Positions 1-12,718 of a stretch of 64,000 nucleotides of DNA are shown here, in pieces. Source of the stretch: Tubiluchus corallicola (lineage: Eukaryota > Priapulida > Priapulimorpha > Priapulimorphida > Tubiluchidae); the NCBI GenBank assembly GCA_030141605.1, contig JAQGDQ010000684.1, forward strand, positions 49,147 through 113,146, in the 5' to 3' direction. A program made the translations under genes and the position numbers. Under the pieces are notes generated by a model. That model was not told the origin of the DNA and did not search any database. It was given only the letters and a program-made list of their open reading frames with translations. Position 1 is the first letter of the stretch, and each line of letters begins with the position of its first letter.

Positions 1-770
1 TTTGCTTCGTCGTGACTTTCAGTCAGTTTTTTTTACTCTCTTCCTCATAACTTGGCTACAGTTTTAACTGCAAATTTTCATTGATGTACATTCTAACCTT
101 TCTTAGCTTATTAACATTTGACCCACGTGCAGCCTGCACTGATATATTATGATCTCCATTTTATTGACACATTTTGCTTGACTTTCAAAGTGGTGTTCCG
201 TAGTTCCTCTTCTATTAACTATCCTCATAACTTAACAAACATTAAGTTCATTCTTCTGCAAGTCTTTAAAATTTGCTTCAAAGTTAACCATATATAACCT
301 TTCTTTTATCAGATTGGCATTTTTCAACGTAATTTTTGAAAACTATTATAGTTCTTGAAAACCATTATACAACTGTTTTAAAAATCTTAACTTTATCATG
401 CTTTCTGCTTTATCTTAATTTCCTATAAATGGATTGATTTCATTCTTGATGTACTTCCACCTGTGGGCATTTTAACGTTTGGGGCCTTTAGTCTTTTTTT
501 CATGATTGACAATTTTTTCACAAGTTACCAAAAAGTTTCTTAATGTTTTTAAGCGAGTTAAGTGGCATTTGTATTTTTGACTTAGTATGTGGTTGTTTTT
601 TAATTATTTAAGTCATTCTGAATATAAAAGTATGCTTCAAATTTTTGAATAAAATGCAGACATGAGGTAAAGTAAAACACTGTAGTTTTTTGTTTTTGTG
701 TACGGGTAGTGTGGACTTTCGTGTTTTGGATTTAAGTCAGATAGTGTTCCCAAACTCCAAGGGTTTTAAC
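1..770. other. AT-rich non-coding DNA, no gene seen
   Basis: No convincing exon is seen on either strand. The last 80 bases (about 690-770) recur as a diverged direct repeat at about 1348-1436, on the other side of the transposon-like element at 771-1346. The stretch may be upstream flank or first-intron DNA of the gene starting at 1623. Confidence 0.5.
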
Positions 771-1346
771 CAGGGATGTTACCGAAACAAAATTTTCGTT
801 TTGGTTTGCCAGTAAATGCACTTTCGGTTTTGGCGAAATCTGTTAAATTTTGTAGCCAATAGTTCGGATAATTTTCGGTATCATTTTCCCGCAGTTTTAC
901 TAGTATTTATCCAGTTTTCCTTTTCTCCTAGTTGTCAAAAACCACTGAAAAATCTCAGCTAAATTAGTTCAAATAAAGTGAAGATTTCGTTTACATAACA
1001 AAAGCGGCGTATCTTCAGTGGTGACCACTGTGAAGTTTTGGGATCTCCAGGCCTAATCAACCGAAATATCAAAGCACGTTTTAATTTACTTGTGCAAAAT
1101 CATGTTTAATTTCATAATTTATGAAACATAGACAACAAAATATCTACAAAACAAAATTTGTTTATTTTTAATGAAGCATTTTGATCTTCAAACATTAAAC
1201 AATAAGGATACTTAGATCCAAAAACATTATAACACATTTTCTAAGCCACTCAATCTCACTAGAGGTTCTATACTATAGAACTTCTTTGTCCTTTTTGTAT
1301 TAGAACTTTTTATCGTAACACATCAACAGTTTCGGTAACATTCCTG
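771..1346. mobile_element. hAT-like MITE (non-autonomous DNA transposon)
   Basis: The ends are inverted repeats. The left end reads CAGGGATGTTACCGAAAC and the right end is the complement of CAGGAATGTTACCGAAAC, so 17 of 18 bases match. The 576-bp interior has no open reading frame. CAG-type ends suggest the hAT superfamily, but the candidate 8-bp target duplication (GTTTTAAC against GTTTTTTG) is imperfect. The family assignment is inferred from end sequence only. Confidence 0.7.
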
Positions 1347-1347
1347 G

Positions 1348-1436
1348 TTTTTTGTATTTGTGCATGTTAGTGTAAGACTTTTGCGAGGAATGGGATTTAA
1401 GTCAGATAGTGTTCCCAAACTCCAAAGCTTTTAACC
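1348..1436 (+). repeat. Direct repeat of the 690-770 segment
   Basis: About 80 bases here, including TTTAAGTCAGATAGTGTTCC and the following CAAACTCCAA, repeat the segment at about 690-770 in the same orientation. The transposon-like element at 771-1346 lies between the two copies. Confidence 0.75.
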
Positions 1437-1622
1437 CCCCACGACTTTTTGTTCTTTCATGTCACATGGACCTTTTGGATGTAAGGCTGTGCCAGAATAT
1501 AAATAATTGCGGAAATAGTTATCATTTATCAAGAAACTAAAATGGAAAAACCAATAATTGTCACACACTTATTTTCAGGGTCACCAGTTTTAAGAGACGC
1601 CTGCAGTCGGTCATAAGTGAAA

Positions 1623-2969
1623 ATGGAGGTGAAACAACTCGTTTTGCTTGTATTTTTGCTCAACGTCACTTGTCTACTGGCGGAGCAGATAAATTGGAAC
1701 GAGTGCGGAAAGTCTAGAGGATGCTTTTTCAGCCCCAAGGAATGCAATTCCGAAACTTCCTGCAAATACCTCCTCACGTACCAGGAGATGGAGTCTCACA
1801 TTAGCTTCGAGATGAGTGGCAGCGTCGATTTTCCACTACAAAGCTCTTATGTATCCATCGCTTTCTCTGACGACAAGCGAATGGGTGAAGACAGTGTTAT
1901 TGAATGTGTACATGACATTAGTACTGGGGATGTGAATCTTTTTCCTTCGTACAATACTCTGGGCAAAAATAACAATCGTATTAATATTCAACTGGAAGCT
2001 GCAGGATTGGTGTTGCAGAATGCGTCCTATAATGACGGAGTGATCCGTTGTCGTTTCACTCGTGAAAAATTAGTTGATCATGATCTTATCTACGATCTCA
2101 ATAAGCAGTGGTTTTTGTTGATGGCTAACGGCCCTGCCACGTCTTCAAATATAGATCAGCATTTGCTTGATCCACTACCGGTACGATCGGATGATCGTGT
2201 TAGTGTTTTGGGTCTTGGAGTTGGCGGAGGTGCGACTAGCTCGAGCGCATTGGCAATTGCACACGGCTGCCTAATGTTAATCGCCTGGGTATTCTTTGTA
2301 TCGCTTGGAAAAATCACGGCGCGGTATTACAAGGAAACTTGGGAGGAAAAAGTTCTTGACTTGGCCGTCTGGTTTCAGATCCACCGCACGTGTATGGTCA
2401 CTGCTTGGATATGTTTTGTTATTGCTACCATTCTAATAATCTACCAGGTTTCTGGCTGGGTGAGCAACCCCGGAGACTCCTTCTCTCACTCCATTGTTGG
2501 CATCATTGCCGTCTGTTTGGGTATCTTACAGCCCTTCATTGCCCTCTGCCGCTGTCATCCCGGTTCTGCAAATCGGCCTTGGTTCAATTGGATACACTGG
2601 GCCATCGGTACCGTGGCTCATATTCTTGCCGTCTCGGCCATCTTTCTGGCTTTCGCATTCATGCACGCGAAGAATGCTTTGCCGTTCTACATGTTCTGCA
2701 TCATGGGCTCGTACGTCATCTGGCACGTGTTCTGTGAAATTGTCCTGGAGATTCACGCGTGTTGCATCTACAAGAAACGCAAGAGAGCCGAAGAAGTCAC
2801 TCTCCGTCCCGTCAACCAGGGAGCATTTACGGTAGCCGTGGAGAGACCGAGACCGCCAAAAGGTTCCGGTTTCCAGAAGTTTATGCTGGCACTTTATGTG
2901 ATCGTCCTTCTCATCCTTACCATCGCCCTGGTTGTTCTGCTTATTGTAAAGTGGGGGAAAACTTACTAA
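1623..2969 (+). CDS. DOMON + cytochrome b561 membrane protein, ferric-chelate reductase 1 (FRRS1)-like
   Basis: The predicted protein has 448 residues from the ATG at 1623 to TAA at 2967-2969, with no intron. Residues 1-20 look like a signal peptide. Residues about 45-175 fit a DOMON domain (SFEMSGSVDF, YVSIAFSDD, WFLLMANG). A glycine-rich hinge at about 197-206 leads into a five- to six-helix cytochrome b561 region at about 208-385, whose conserved-type histidines His214, His254, His289 and His325 are the expected haem ligands. One more hydrophobic helix lies at about 421-443. Known DOMON-b561 proteins such as FRRS1 move electrons across a membrane to ferric iron or similar acceptors; that role is inferred here. 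The N-terminal reeler domain of vertebrate FRRS1 is absent. A good acceptor (ATTTTCAG, ending at 1578) just upstream suggests a spliced non-coding 5' exon outside what I can identify. Exact substrate is unknown. Confidence 0.88.
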   Translation: MEVKQLVLLVFLLNVTCLLAEQINWNECGKSRGCFFSPKECNSETSCKYLLTYQEMESHISFEMSGSVDFPLQSSYVSIAFSDDKRMGEDSVIECVHDISTGDVNLFPSYNTLGKNNNRINIQLEAAGLVLQNASYNDGVIRCRFTREKLVDHDLIYDLNKQWFLLMANGPATSSNIDQHLLDPLPVRSDDRVSVLGLGVGGGATSSSALAIAHGCLMLIAWVFFVSLGKITARYYKETWEEKVLDLAVWFQIHRTCMVTAWICFVIATILIIYQVSGWVSNPGDSFSHSIVGIIAVCLGILQPFIALCRCHPGSANRPWFNWIHWAIGTVAHILAVSAIFLAFAFMHAKNALPFYMFCIMGSYVIWHVFCEIVLEIHACCIYKKRKRAEEVTLRPVNQGAFTVAVERPRPPKGSGFQKFMLALYVIVLLILTIALVVLLIVKWGKTY

Positions 2970-3625
2970 GCTACAAGTAAGCAAGCATTGGTTGTTTAAT
3001 TTTTATGACTAAATTATGCGTTAAATAATGCTACTTTGTTTTATAGTCATTGCACCCACACACATGTACATTCTACCCATGCATGTGTGTACAGGGGCAT
3101 GATTTAGTTTAGTATACTAAAAGGAAAATTTATTTGACCCTTTTTATTAAGTTCTGTTCTATTAAATGAATCTCGCTGTGGTCATCATAGCCAGTATAAA
3201 GTTCTAAGTTCTTAAACGTGTGACAACGAACATGCCAGGCGATGTGTTCACGAGACTAATAAGGTCAGAATTAGTAAGTAACTTTATAGCTACACTTGCT
3301 TACTGTTGCGTTTTTTTGCTAAGTAATTTATTGTGTGCTAGAAAGAATCAACCGTCCACTTTGTAAAAGATCTGCCTTATTGTATTTTCGAATTGAATCA
3401 TCTATGTATTTTCTTAACTAGATTTTTAAATATCTGCTTCTCACAGTTAAGGCACATAATATTAATAAATAATTCTTAATCTGGCTTCCTGTAATGTGTT
3501 TAAGAGGCTGAAAAGGTTCAAACGTAAGCTTTATTAATGTGTGTATACTTCATTTTACGTTGTGTTAGTGGGTGTGGGAATGTATGATTCAATATTTGTG
3601 TGACTATTCCTTCTTTCACTAAAAT

Positions 3626-3690
3626 CAGGGAGAGAGAGGGCAGAGAGAGAAAAAGAACGAGAGAGTGTGTGAGGGAGAGAGAGAGACATG
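3626..3690 (+). repeat. GA-rich microsatellite
   Basis: Imperfect GAGAGA tracts interrupted by AAAAAG and GTGTGT. Low-complexity purine tract in the 3' flank. Confidence 0.8.
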
Positions 3691-3926
3691 AACCAGTGTT
3701 TTGTCAGATTCTAATACAAGTTTTTGGCAAGAAGTTGGACCTTACCTATCTTGACCTTGCCTTAAATTTGTGTACAATGCAGCTCTGAGTTTATTGTTGT
3801 CTTGCAGAAGTAATACCTTCCTGTAAACGTAACAAAAATTACAGAATCTCATATAGTTACCACTTATTACTGTTTTAGTTATACAAAATTGATGGTTTCA
3901 TATTTTATTGGGGCAAGTGCTGTCTA

Positions 3927-4316
3927 CAGGGCCTATTTCAGCCTAAGCGAGGCCCGGAGAAGTGGGGCGTGTGAGGCCCCCTCGGGGGGGGGGGGTGGTG
4001 TAAGCGCCGGGGGGCGGGCGCCACCATGGTTGACGCCCAGAAAATTTTTGAACTGCTAGAATGCAGGAGAAGCATTTTCGAAGAGAAAATATGGAGTTAT
4101 ACAGTTGTTAAAGGAAAGAATAATTGAAAGAAAAACTGCTTTATTCTCAAGACCAGTCCTTAATACTTGTCAATACTGGCAAATGGCGCGCGTGCGGCAA
4201 GAGAGGGAGAGAAGAGGCAGTATGTTCGCATAAAGCAAAAGAATGCTACCTTGGCGCGAGCCCCCCCCCCCGGAGGGTGAGGCCCCGGGGAAGTATCCCC
4301 CCTGAAATAGGCCCTG
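3927..4316. mobile_element. hAT-like MITE with perfect 8-bp target duplication
   Basis: Terminal inverted repeats CAGGGCCTATTTCAG and CTGAAATAGGCCCTG are perfect complements. The element is flanked by identical 8-bp direct repeats GCTGTCTA at 3919-3926 and 4317-4324. It is 390 bp long with a GC-rich, G/C-homopolymer-rich interior and no transposase. An 8-bp duplication with CAGGG ends is typical of hAT elements. Confidence 0.9.
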
Positions 4317-6075
4317 GCTGTCTATGTCGAAAATGATTAGATTAGAATGCTCTAAACGTTGCTACGTAGTTAGTACAATATTTCGACAAACTTGGTCGCC
4401 AGTTCGTTATTTATAATTGACATTTTCTTGTCAGTATGGGTGGATTGGGCGTGACTGGCATAGTCTGTGTAGGTCTAGTTATCCATTTTGACAACCTCAA
4501 CGCAAATAAAACGAATCAACGCAAAAGTAATTATTTTATTCACGTTTATTTCCTGTGGGCATTGAATGGTCTAGCCATTAGGCTGACCTCTAGACCTAAA
4601 CATTCAATTTATTATTCTTATCGATGATAAATGTGGAATGTCGGTTCGTGCTGTACGTACAGTGTCACAAGGTCAAGTTAAGAATCCTACAGTAACCAGT
4701 CTTAACTGCTGTAGTGAGTTTATTATGGCAAGCGCTCATCACTCACTGACTAAACAAGTTTGGGCGTAAATAAAACGGCCAATTTTCGACCTTGTAATGT
4801 TTATATACGCTATTCTCTTTCCTAAAATCCTCGTGTCTTTTGGCGCAGGCTTATTTGCACTGCTAAATAGTGTAGTTCTCCAAACGTAACTATCCAGTCA
4901 CGGGTTTACTTAACATGTAAAACTATAAAGTCGGTTTTTCGTTTAGTGGAGTGACACGTAGGCATAATTTCCATGGTATTTACTAAGCAGCTTTCAGTGA
5001 AAAATGATTGAATATGTATGTATGTGTTTAGAAACCTTGTATTAAACGCAGCTATTGTATATTTACGTGAATTTTCGAAACCTCGTGCATAATAGATCGC
5101 TTTTGTATTTATTGTTTATAACATATGTACGGTTTTCTAACTTATGAATCTTTTAGCGCATTGGACTTTAATATTAAACTAACCGAGTGCGTATATTTTT
5201 GGACGTTTGTAAATTTTTGTGACTAATACCATGCTGTTTTATTTGTATGTTTCTGTACATAATTCATATTTTAACTTTAATAATTGTTTCTCGTTTACGC
5301 ATTTATATATTGTTTAGCGTATAATGAATCATGATAGTTTTCTATTCTATTATGTATCATTGTTTATAAATTGTGCATTTAATAGGGTGTCTTATACCAC
5401 TGAGTTTTTTCCACTTTTCCTTCCACTCTATTGATGGTGTTTAAAATGCAATACAAAAATAGAATGGCATGTTTTTAGCTATAACGGCTGCTGTCAGTTA
5501 CTTTTGTAGCTTACAGTTTTGTCTAAGATGACTAAAACTTGTAAGAATCCATGACACTTCTTACATCTCTTCTTGTCATACAGTGAAGCTGAGTTGTATA
5601 CAGTGTATAAGCTTCCTAGCTTTGTTTGATAGTATCAGTTACTTATCAAAAAATAATCTATACATTTTTTACTAATCATTTATACTCGTTTTTGTACTAT
5701 CCACTGGTTAGTTAGTTAGTTACAGATACAATGTAATCTTTTGGTAGGGAATTCGAGCTAACTTTTGTGTTCTATAAATTTATTTTGTATTGATAAATCA
5801 AGTTATTTGATAATTTTACAAAGTTTATTTTAGGAAAAGATTATATTACACGTTTTTTATTTGTACAGCACACACAAAATCGGGTAGTTGCATTGGTGCC
5901 GTAATTTCTTTTGTACGTAAGCCAAGATAAAGTAGAGATTAGTACCTGTTGTGTATCTATATACTATATCAAATGCAATACCTTTCTACACAATTTATGT
6001 AAAGTTTCATTCTGAGAGTGAAATTGGCATGAATAAAGTTAGAAACAGTTAAAGTAGTAATGAAAATAAAGCAAG

Positions 6076-7510
6076 TTTGAATTTGTGTCATTTGAGTTGA
6101 AAATTTATGTTGTTCTTGTTGTTTCTACCGGAAGGGTTATGGCTACTACAGGAAGTCAGCTGTTCGATGTTTTGCAAGCCCTAAATCGGGATTCTGTCGA
6201 TATTCTATCTCGCTCCAATGCGCCCGCGTCTAGACGCCTCCTTGCTTATATAAACACCCCCTCCTTGTGTAAAAGAAATACCTCTCCGCTGATGCACCTC
6301 GAGGGATTTACTGTACAGAAGGGAAGGAAAAAAATCAGCAGAAGCTTTAGTCACGATGAATCAACGCATTGAGAATTACCCACTGCTGTTCAAGTATGAC
6401 CGCGCGGTGGTTTATACGGCAAGGGCGTGACTAGGCTAAAGAAAATAGCGCCCAGAAATCGTGCGCGCGGAGTATATAAATAGTCTGCAGCTTACTGCCA
6501 CGGAGAAACATTAATATCCGGTTACATTGTAAAGTGTCCCGCAGGATTTTTGAACCCGGTTTGTACCCTGAGTAATTAACCCGTCAGCCATTCGATAAAA
6601 TATCCACATTGTTTCAGTTCAACGTCCATAACAGCTTGTAGTAAAAATTGCGTTAGAAACTGCTTACAGAAACTTCCGCAATCATTAATAGAAACTGGCA
6701 ACATTGTTACTTTGTATTTAAAGGCCTATTAGCTACAAATGGATGTAGTTTTAAGAGTAAAGTTGATTTTAAAATGAACTGTACACCCCGGGGCGAGGAA
6801 ACGGGGCGTTCACCTATAATTAATATGACGAAATGGTATGTGATTTTCTGCAATTACCGACAGTCACTCACTCGTAATACGATTTTTCATTATCTTTTTT
6901 TGGAAACATACAAAACTTGAATGTTCGAGTCACTGTAAACATTTGCTGTTATTTTAATTATGAATGGTCGTACATGCTGTTGTCCAGCAACCAAGTGTCC
7001 AAGTAGCCATGCAGAATATTTACAGAAGTGGCCAGCCGTCAGTGAAACGAATAATTTTTAACAATACAGTACTGAACAGTTTCATTCCACACAAAAATTC
7101 ACGAAGATTATTTTTAACTGTTAATTTATGAAGGAATATGGTAATTAAAACAATTAGCAGTTATTTTTTAAACGGAAAGAAAAGTCATATATATATATAT
7201 GTATTGTATCTTTATAATCGGTGTGTGTATTGTGTGGTTTGTAATTGTGATTACCCAATAAAATATCTCTAACATACCTGCTAATATAATATTTGTTACT
7301 ATGCATCTGCCTTAGTTATTACTGGCAGTTTGTTCATTAACTGTTCGCTTACGCCGCAGTATAGTAATTAGTTCAAAATGCGCATAGCTATTACTGTTGA
7401 CAACGTTCTCATTGTATTTGCCGAGCAGGTAATGACAGTACATGTTAAATAGTCATGCCCAGGTTGCCTGAATACACAGAGTTGACAGCAGCAAACGTGT
7501 CTTTACAACA
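6076..7510. other. Intergenic DNA with two TATA-like boxes, no gene recognised
   Basis: No conserved coding sequence is visible. CTTATATAAAC at about 6244-6254 and AGTATATAAATAG at about 6471-6483 resemble plus-strand TATA boxes and lie in locally GC-richer DNA. A (TA)n run occurs at about 7186-7201. Short open frames here have no recognisable domain. Confidence 0.45.
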
Positions 7511-8165
7511 CTGTCAACATTCACACTTTTAAGAATGCTTCTAACAACACCGTCAACATTCACACACTTAATAATGCTTCTGACAACACCGTCAACATTC
7601 ATACACTTAATAATGCTTCTGACAACACCGTCAACATTCACACACTTAATAATGCTTCTGACAACACCGTCAACATTCACACACTTAATAATGCTTCTAA
7701 CAACACTGTCAACATTCACACACTTAATAATGCTTCTAACAACACCGTCAACATTCACACACTTAATAATGCTTCTGACAACACTGTCAACATTCACACT
7801 CTTAATAATGCTTCTAACAACACTGTCAACATTCACACACTTAATAATGCTTCTAACAACACCGTCAACATTCACACACTTAAGAATGCTTCTAACAACA
7901 CTGTCAACATTCACACACTTAATAATGCTTCTAACAACACCGTCAACATTCACACACTTAATAATGCTTCTAACAACACCGTCAACATTCACACACTTAA
8001 TAATGCTTCCGACAACACCGTCAACATTCACACACTTAATAATGCTTCTGACAACACCGTCAACATTCACACACTTAATAATGCTTCTAACAACACCGTC
8101 AACATTCACACACTTAATAATGCTTCCGACAACACCGTCAACATTCACACACTTAATAATGCTTT
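7511..8165. repeat. 39-bp minisatellite, about 17 copies
   Basis: Tandem units of 39 bp containing GTCAACATTCACACACTTAA, with few substitutions (CCG/CTG, CTA/CTG). Because 39 is a multiple of three, both strands stay open over the array (13-residue periodic peptides). That is a by-product of periodicity, not evidence of coding. Confidence 0.95.
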
Positions 8166-8750
8166 GGTTACTGCATTACCAGTACCGGAAAAATATGAAC
8201 CGATTCAAATGAAATTTTGTCTAAACTGATAAATTTAATCATAACTATATTATACAAATCAAAGTAGATAAACAATATCTTAATTACAATAACTCATTAA
8301 TAATAAAAATGAATTCATATAACAGAATTCTAGTATAAAGCATCAGTCTGTACTTGCATTAAAGCAAAATGTATTACAATGTGTGCATTGGTCAACCTGT
8401 ATTGTAATGTAAATGCATGGAGCTTTTATAAATCCATTTTATCGATTAAGTAGCTAAAGTCACATATGGCAAAGAGTATTATTGAATCAATAACATATTT
8501 AGTAACTTAAGCTTTGAAGTGAATGGCAAATAGCAAATGTACGGGACTCGTTCATAAAATACAAGTCCTTGGGAACTACCCTGCTATGAAGTAAAAAGTG
8601 AGGAATTACACGTTACTAATGCACGGGGTACCTTAACGAGTCAATCTTGAACTTCTGCACAACCAGTTTACGTAATTTTTAAAAGCCCTTAGAGGATAGA
8701 AATTTTAATTAGAGATAATGAAACTTGAAAGTGATACCAACTAATAAAAA
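8166..8750. other. Non-coding spacer between two minisatellites
   Basis: AT-rich sequence with no exon or repeat that I can support. Confidence 0.5.
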
Positions 8751-8940
8751 AATCATGTCGAGAGTAATTCGCCGAGGCATTCACACTAGACAGAAAATCA
8801 TGTCGAGAGTAACTCACCGAGGCGTTCACACTAGACAGAAAATCGTGTCGAGAGTAACTCGCCGAGGCGTTCACACTAGACAGAAAATCGTGTCGAGAGT
8901 AACTCGCCGAGGCGTTCACACTAGACAGAAAATCGACTCG
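8751..8940. repeat. 45-bp minisatellite, about 4.2 copies
   Basis: Units start at 8751, 8796, 8841 and 8886, with a partial fifth at 8931. Each contains GTCGAGAGTAACTCGCCGAG and TTCACACTAGACAGAA. A degenerate related stretch continues to about 9010. The reading frame is open only because the period is a multiple of three. Confidence 0.92.
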
Positions 8941-9718
8941 CAGCGACTGTTGGAGAGTTTGCAATAGTTTACCGACAGTAACTCGCAAAGTAGTTCACAC
9001 TTGCGAGTTTGATGCCAGAGAGAAAATGTGTTAGTCTGAACATGCCTTAAGCTTAGAAGCATGTGTTCTTAAGTCAGTCAGCACACTCCATTGTAATAAG
9101 CAATGATATGGTGTGAAAAAAATAATTTAACTGCAATATGAGCCTAGTCAATCTAGAACATTAACAAATAATCCAATGGCAACAGACTATGTGTGCTCCA
9201 GTCAACAGAAAATACATTATAATGAATTCACAAGGAACAATCTAACACTAAGCCTTTTCATAGTTCCAGTGATTAATCATGATCGTGAAAAGGTCAAAGA
9301 TTGAGTGTACAAAGCAACACATCTGTGACTCTTGACAACGCCTCGCAGCCCTAGCTGTTGTAATAGTAACAGTTTTAACAGCTGGCTGGAACGTTACCTA
9401 GGTCATTGTTTCTTGTTCCCAAGCAAGATCCTGCTAGTCAACACACAGAATAATGCACAATTAAGTAAAGTTCACGTAAAATAAGGAAGCTACTGAACGG
9501 ATGGAACAGAGAGCTTTGCTTTACACACGTAACGTGATGGTTGTTGTAAAGACTCGTTGCTGTGGTACACTTAACCTTTGACCTGCAGCAAATGCACATG
9601 CGCACAGCAAATCTTTGAAAAGACTTATTGCTAAGCCAAGTACATTGTCGTGTGAAATAATTACTTATGTACATAGTTTATATTAATACGTAAGACTTAT
9701 GTTTGAAATGAATGGCTT
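8941..9718. other. 3' flank of the NFRKB-like gene
   Basis: Downstream (on the minus strand) of the stop codon at 9719. Probable 3' UTR plus intergenic DNA. No clear canonical AATAAA is seen on the minus strand close to the stop, so the poly(A) site is not placed. Confidence 0.4.
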
Positions 9719-9892
9719 CTAACCCGGATCGTCCTTGACTATTTTCTCGTGTACAGTTTTCCGCGGTGTGTGCACAGCGGGTTCTAATTTAACTTCAGTT
9801 CTAGTCAAGGTCACCTTCTCGGCACTTGTAACCAGATTTGCTGGCAATTGTGCTGCAGACGCAGTCGTTATGCCCTGCTCCGAAATTTGTTT
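9719..9892 (-). CDS. NFRKB: NFRKB-like exon 28 (last), with stop
   Basis: The acceptor TTTATTTCAG precedes KQISEQGITT and the frame ends DDPG-stop (TAG at 9719-9721). It enters in phase 0 from exon 27. It is the C-terminal tail and has no recognisable domain. Confidence 0.85.
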   Translation of the reverse strand, partial: KQISEQGITTASAAQLPANLVTSAEKVTLTRTEVKLEPAVHTPRKTVHEKIVKDDPG

Positions 9893-12535
9893 CTGAAATA
9901 AAAAGAGCAGAGCGAATTTAACTTTGTCCAAACACTTTTCCTAACAGCGAAATCTATTGCAATTTCAGAAAGTTGTTTTTTAAAGCTGGCAATCTCTGCG
10001 GGACAAAATTTTGGATCAGCGTCTGATGCAATTTATATATATATACGTCTAGAATCTAGAAGAGCTACCTGTATTGTAAAAGACGAAATAACCACTAGTA
10101 GTTGAATGATCTTTATTGCACCTTAGGATTTAGGAAATCGCAAATAGTGCTAGACTAAAACTACTGCCGCATATTTTGCTTAATGGGAGCGAGCATGGAA
10201 CATTCGACTAGAATGAGTTTTTCTTATTTCGATTTCGATTCAAACAAAAATGATGGCTTCTAATAATGTGGCACTTCAACTACATTTGTTCTTTATCATT
10301 AAAACGGTTGAAACATCGTCGTGCAATTAGCGTAATTTAGCTTCAATTTCCGTGCCCAGTTTTTACTGCAGAACAAAATCAAACAATATGCACGATCTTT
10401 GAAAGACTGCTTTTCATTTACGATTTGAAAATCTTAAAAGCTGAGTTTGAGTTTGACTCGGATCCAAATTCACCTTTTGGTAGAGAATGCTCACCCGGAG
10501 AACGCCGAGCCTTGCTGTTTGTTTCCAGAACAAATTTTAGTTGGGAAGATTTTTTTTATACAAGTTCATACACCGCATACCTGAAAACAAGGCCTACTCA
10601 AACAGATGTTTGTGGCGTGACGGAACCTAGCTCATTAGCAAAGATACCCCGTCTAAAGCGAGTTACTGAACCAGCAGATGTGTCTCAGGCACATTTCGGA
10701 AGTACATACATCCTCTGTCCAGCATTCAATTTTTATGCATAATACCACTCAAAGTTAGTAGTGAACCCACACCACTCAGCATGATGTGTGGAAAGTTTAC
10801 CATTAGACTACAAAACACGCTACACTCTCAACCAGTCAACCCTTTCAACTCTCACAAAATACATCGCAGACTTTCATTACCATCTTACATTACAGACATT
10901 CGTCGTTTATAAATATGTGTTTTCAAACCAAAACCGTCCACAAGTCGACACAGTTAAGACAATGTTATGATGCCTCAAAGTAGAATGCATCAAAAGTTTG
11001 GTCACATGTAAATTTTTTGTTTTTTATAAAAACAAACACTAAATATATTGGACTTAACAAAAAACGTTAAAAAATACTAAAAATCTAATTTCATAATCCT
11101 GTACCAACTTTTCTGACTAGAAACTATTACTGCAATTATAAATTTTCAAACTCCAATAGTAGCTCGTGGAAGGAGTCATTTTGCTCTGGTTTTTTTTCTG
11201 TTGCCAAGCCCAGATCTCCGACTGGAAGAGCCATCTACTGGATATAAATGTAACTTCAACATGTTCTTGCAAAGTCCATAGCAACCAATATTTGTTGGGT
11301 TGCTAAGTGTTTCGTAGAAAAGAGATAAAAAACAATGGCTCACTTTAACAGTGATTTCTCAAAAATTTTCAGTGCATAGCCTGCACTTCAACTTCATTGA
11401 GGATTATCTCAGCTTAGAATCAGGATGTGTGAATAACTAGAAAAGCTTAACCGCCGACTTATGGACAATTTTGCTACGTAGGCACACAAATACAAAAATT
11501 CGATCATGTCATTAAGTGAAATCTTTTCTCGATATTGTGCACATCATCTTACCTGTTCAATTTGTTCACTTTTTATTTGCGCTGCTGCTGTTTTCGTAAA
11601 AGCCATTGGCACAACTGTTGGCGGAATACCTTCAGCCAGAGTAGTTTGTCCAGCGTTTAATTTCTAAACAAATACCAAATGATCTACTGAAATAAATTCT
11701 ACATGGTGCAATTCTAGCTGTACCGTTCACATCAACGTTACAGTACGGAATTAGTTTCATTTTCAATTAGATACAACAAGATGCAAAAGGAGTATTATTA
11801 ATTGCATAAATCCAATTTAGCATTTAAAGGAATTTTTCGATATTTTCTTGCAGCACTAATTGTGTTTGGGATTTCAGCCTGTGCGCTACGTATATACATT
11901 TTGTTTAAGGTTCACTGGACTAAAAGCATTTTTATTTTGATACCGTTTGTTTGGCCTGCATTACGTAATCGTTTTTAGTCAATAAATTATCAATTCATCA
12001 ATAAGATTTGCTACACGTCACTACATCGTAATAATTTCTATTTTTTTAACTAGATTTGGAACATACGCATTTAACAACTGACTTTACATTTACATTACAT
12101 AGACCCGATAAACTGGATCGCCATTTTCCAAGAATATCCGGTAAAACAAAGTAATTTACATAAACTATAGAAGATGAAAAATGAGGATTCAAAAACGAAG
12201 AAAGTTCTATGAAACAAGTTACACTACACTATCTTTAAAAATTTAAGTTTAAGTATATAATAAGACAAAAGCCGCAACTAGCTCTCTAGCTAAACAACTA
12301 AGCTAAGTACCTGAACAACTTGAGAAGTAACAGAGGTAGGATTGATAATCCTGGCATAGACTGGTTGTCCTTTCACTGCAGCTAAACAAAATGGAGAAGA
12401 CGACCGTGAAACAGTACACTATTAAAACATTTATCAAGTTTTCTTTAAATAAAAAAAAAGTCAGCAGCCGATATGAAAATTGTACGTTTGTGTTTCCGAT
12501 GTACGTATATTTTCAGTTCCTCTGTTTAGTTACTT

Positions 12536-12616
<81 letters not shown>

Positions 12617-12685
12617 AATAATAATAATAACAATAATAACAACAACAACAATAATAATAATAACAACAACAACAACAACAATAAT

Positions 12686-12718
<33 letters not shown>

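Larger units (their letters stand above)
2970..6075 (+). other. 3' flank / probable long 3' UTR of the FRRS1-like gene
   Basis: AT-rich sequence without exons that I can recognise. AATAAA hexamers at about 6033 and 6064 would suit a distal poly(A) site, and earlier ones occur near 3470. The real transcript end cannot be told from sequence. It contains a GA-rich stretch (about 3626-3690) and the element at 3927-4316. Confidence 0.4.

Noticed and set aside
2390-2984. Frames of 73-152 codons inside the FRRS1-like gene
   Set aside because: Shadows in other frames of the real coding sequence.
6085-6372. 95-codon plus-strand frame
   Set aside because: No domain, no clear splice signals, and ordinary composition for non-coding DNA. 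A TATA-like box lies inside it rather than before it.
7453-8212. Open frames of 225-231 codons on both strands with 13-residue repeats
   Set aside because: They follow from a 39-bp tandem repeat whose period is a multiple of three. There is no start context, domain or conserved composition.
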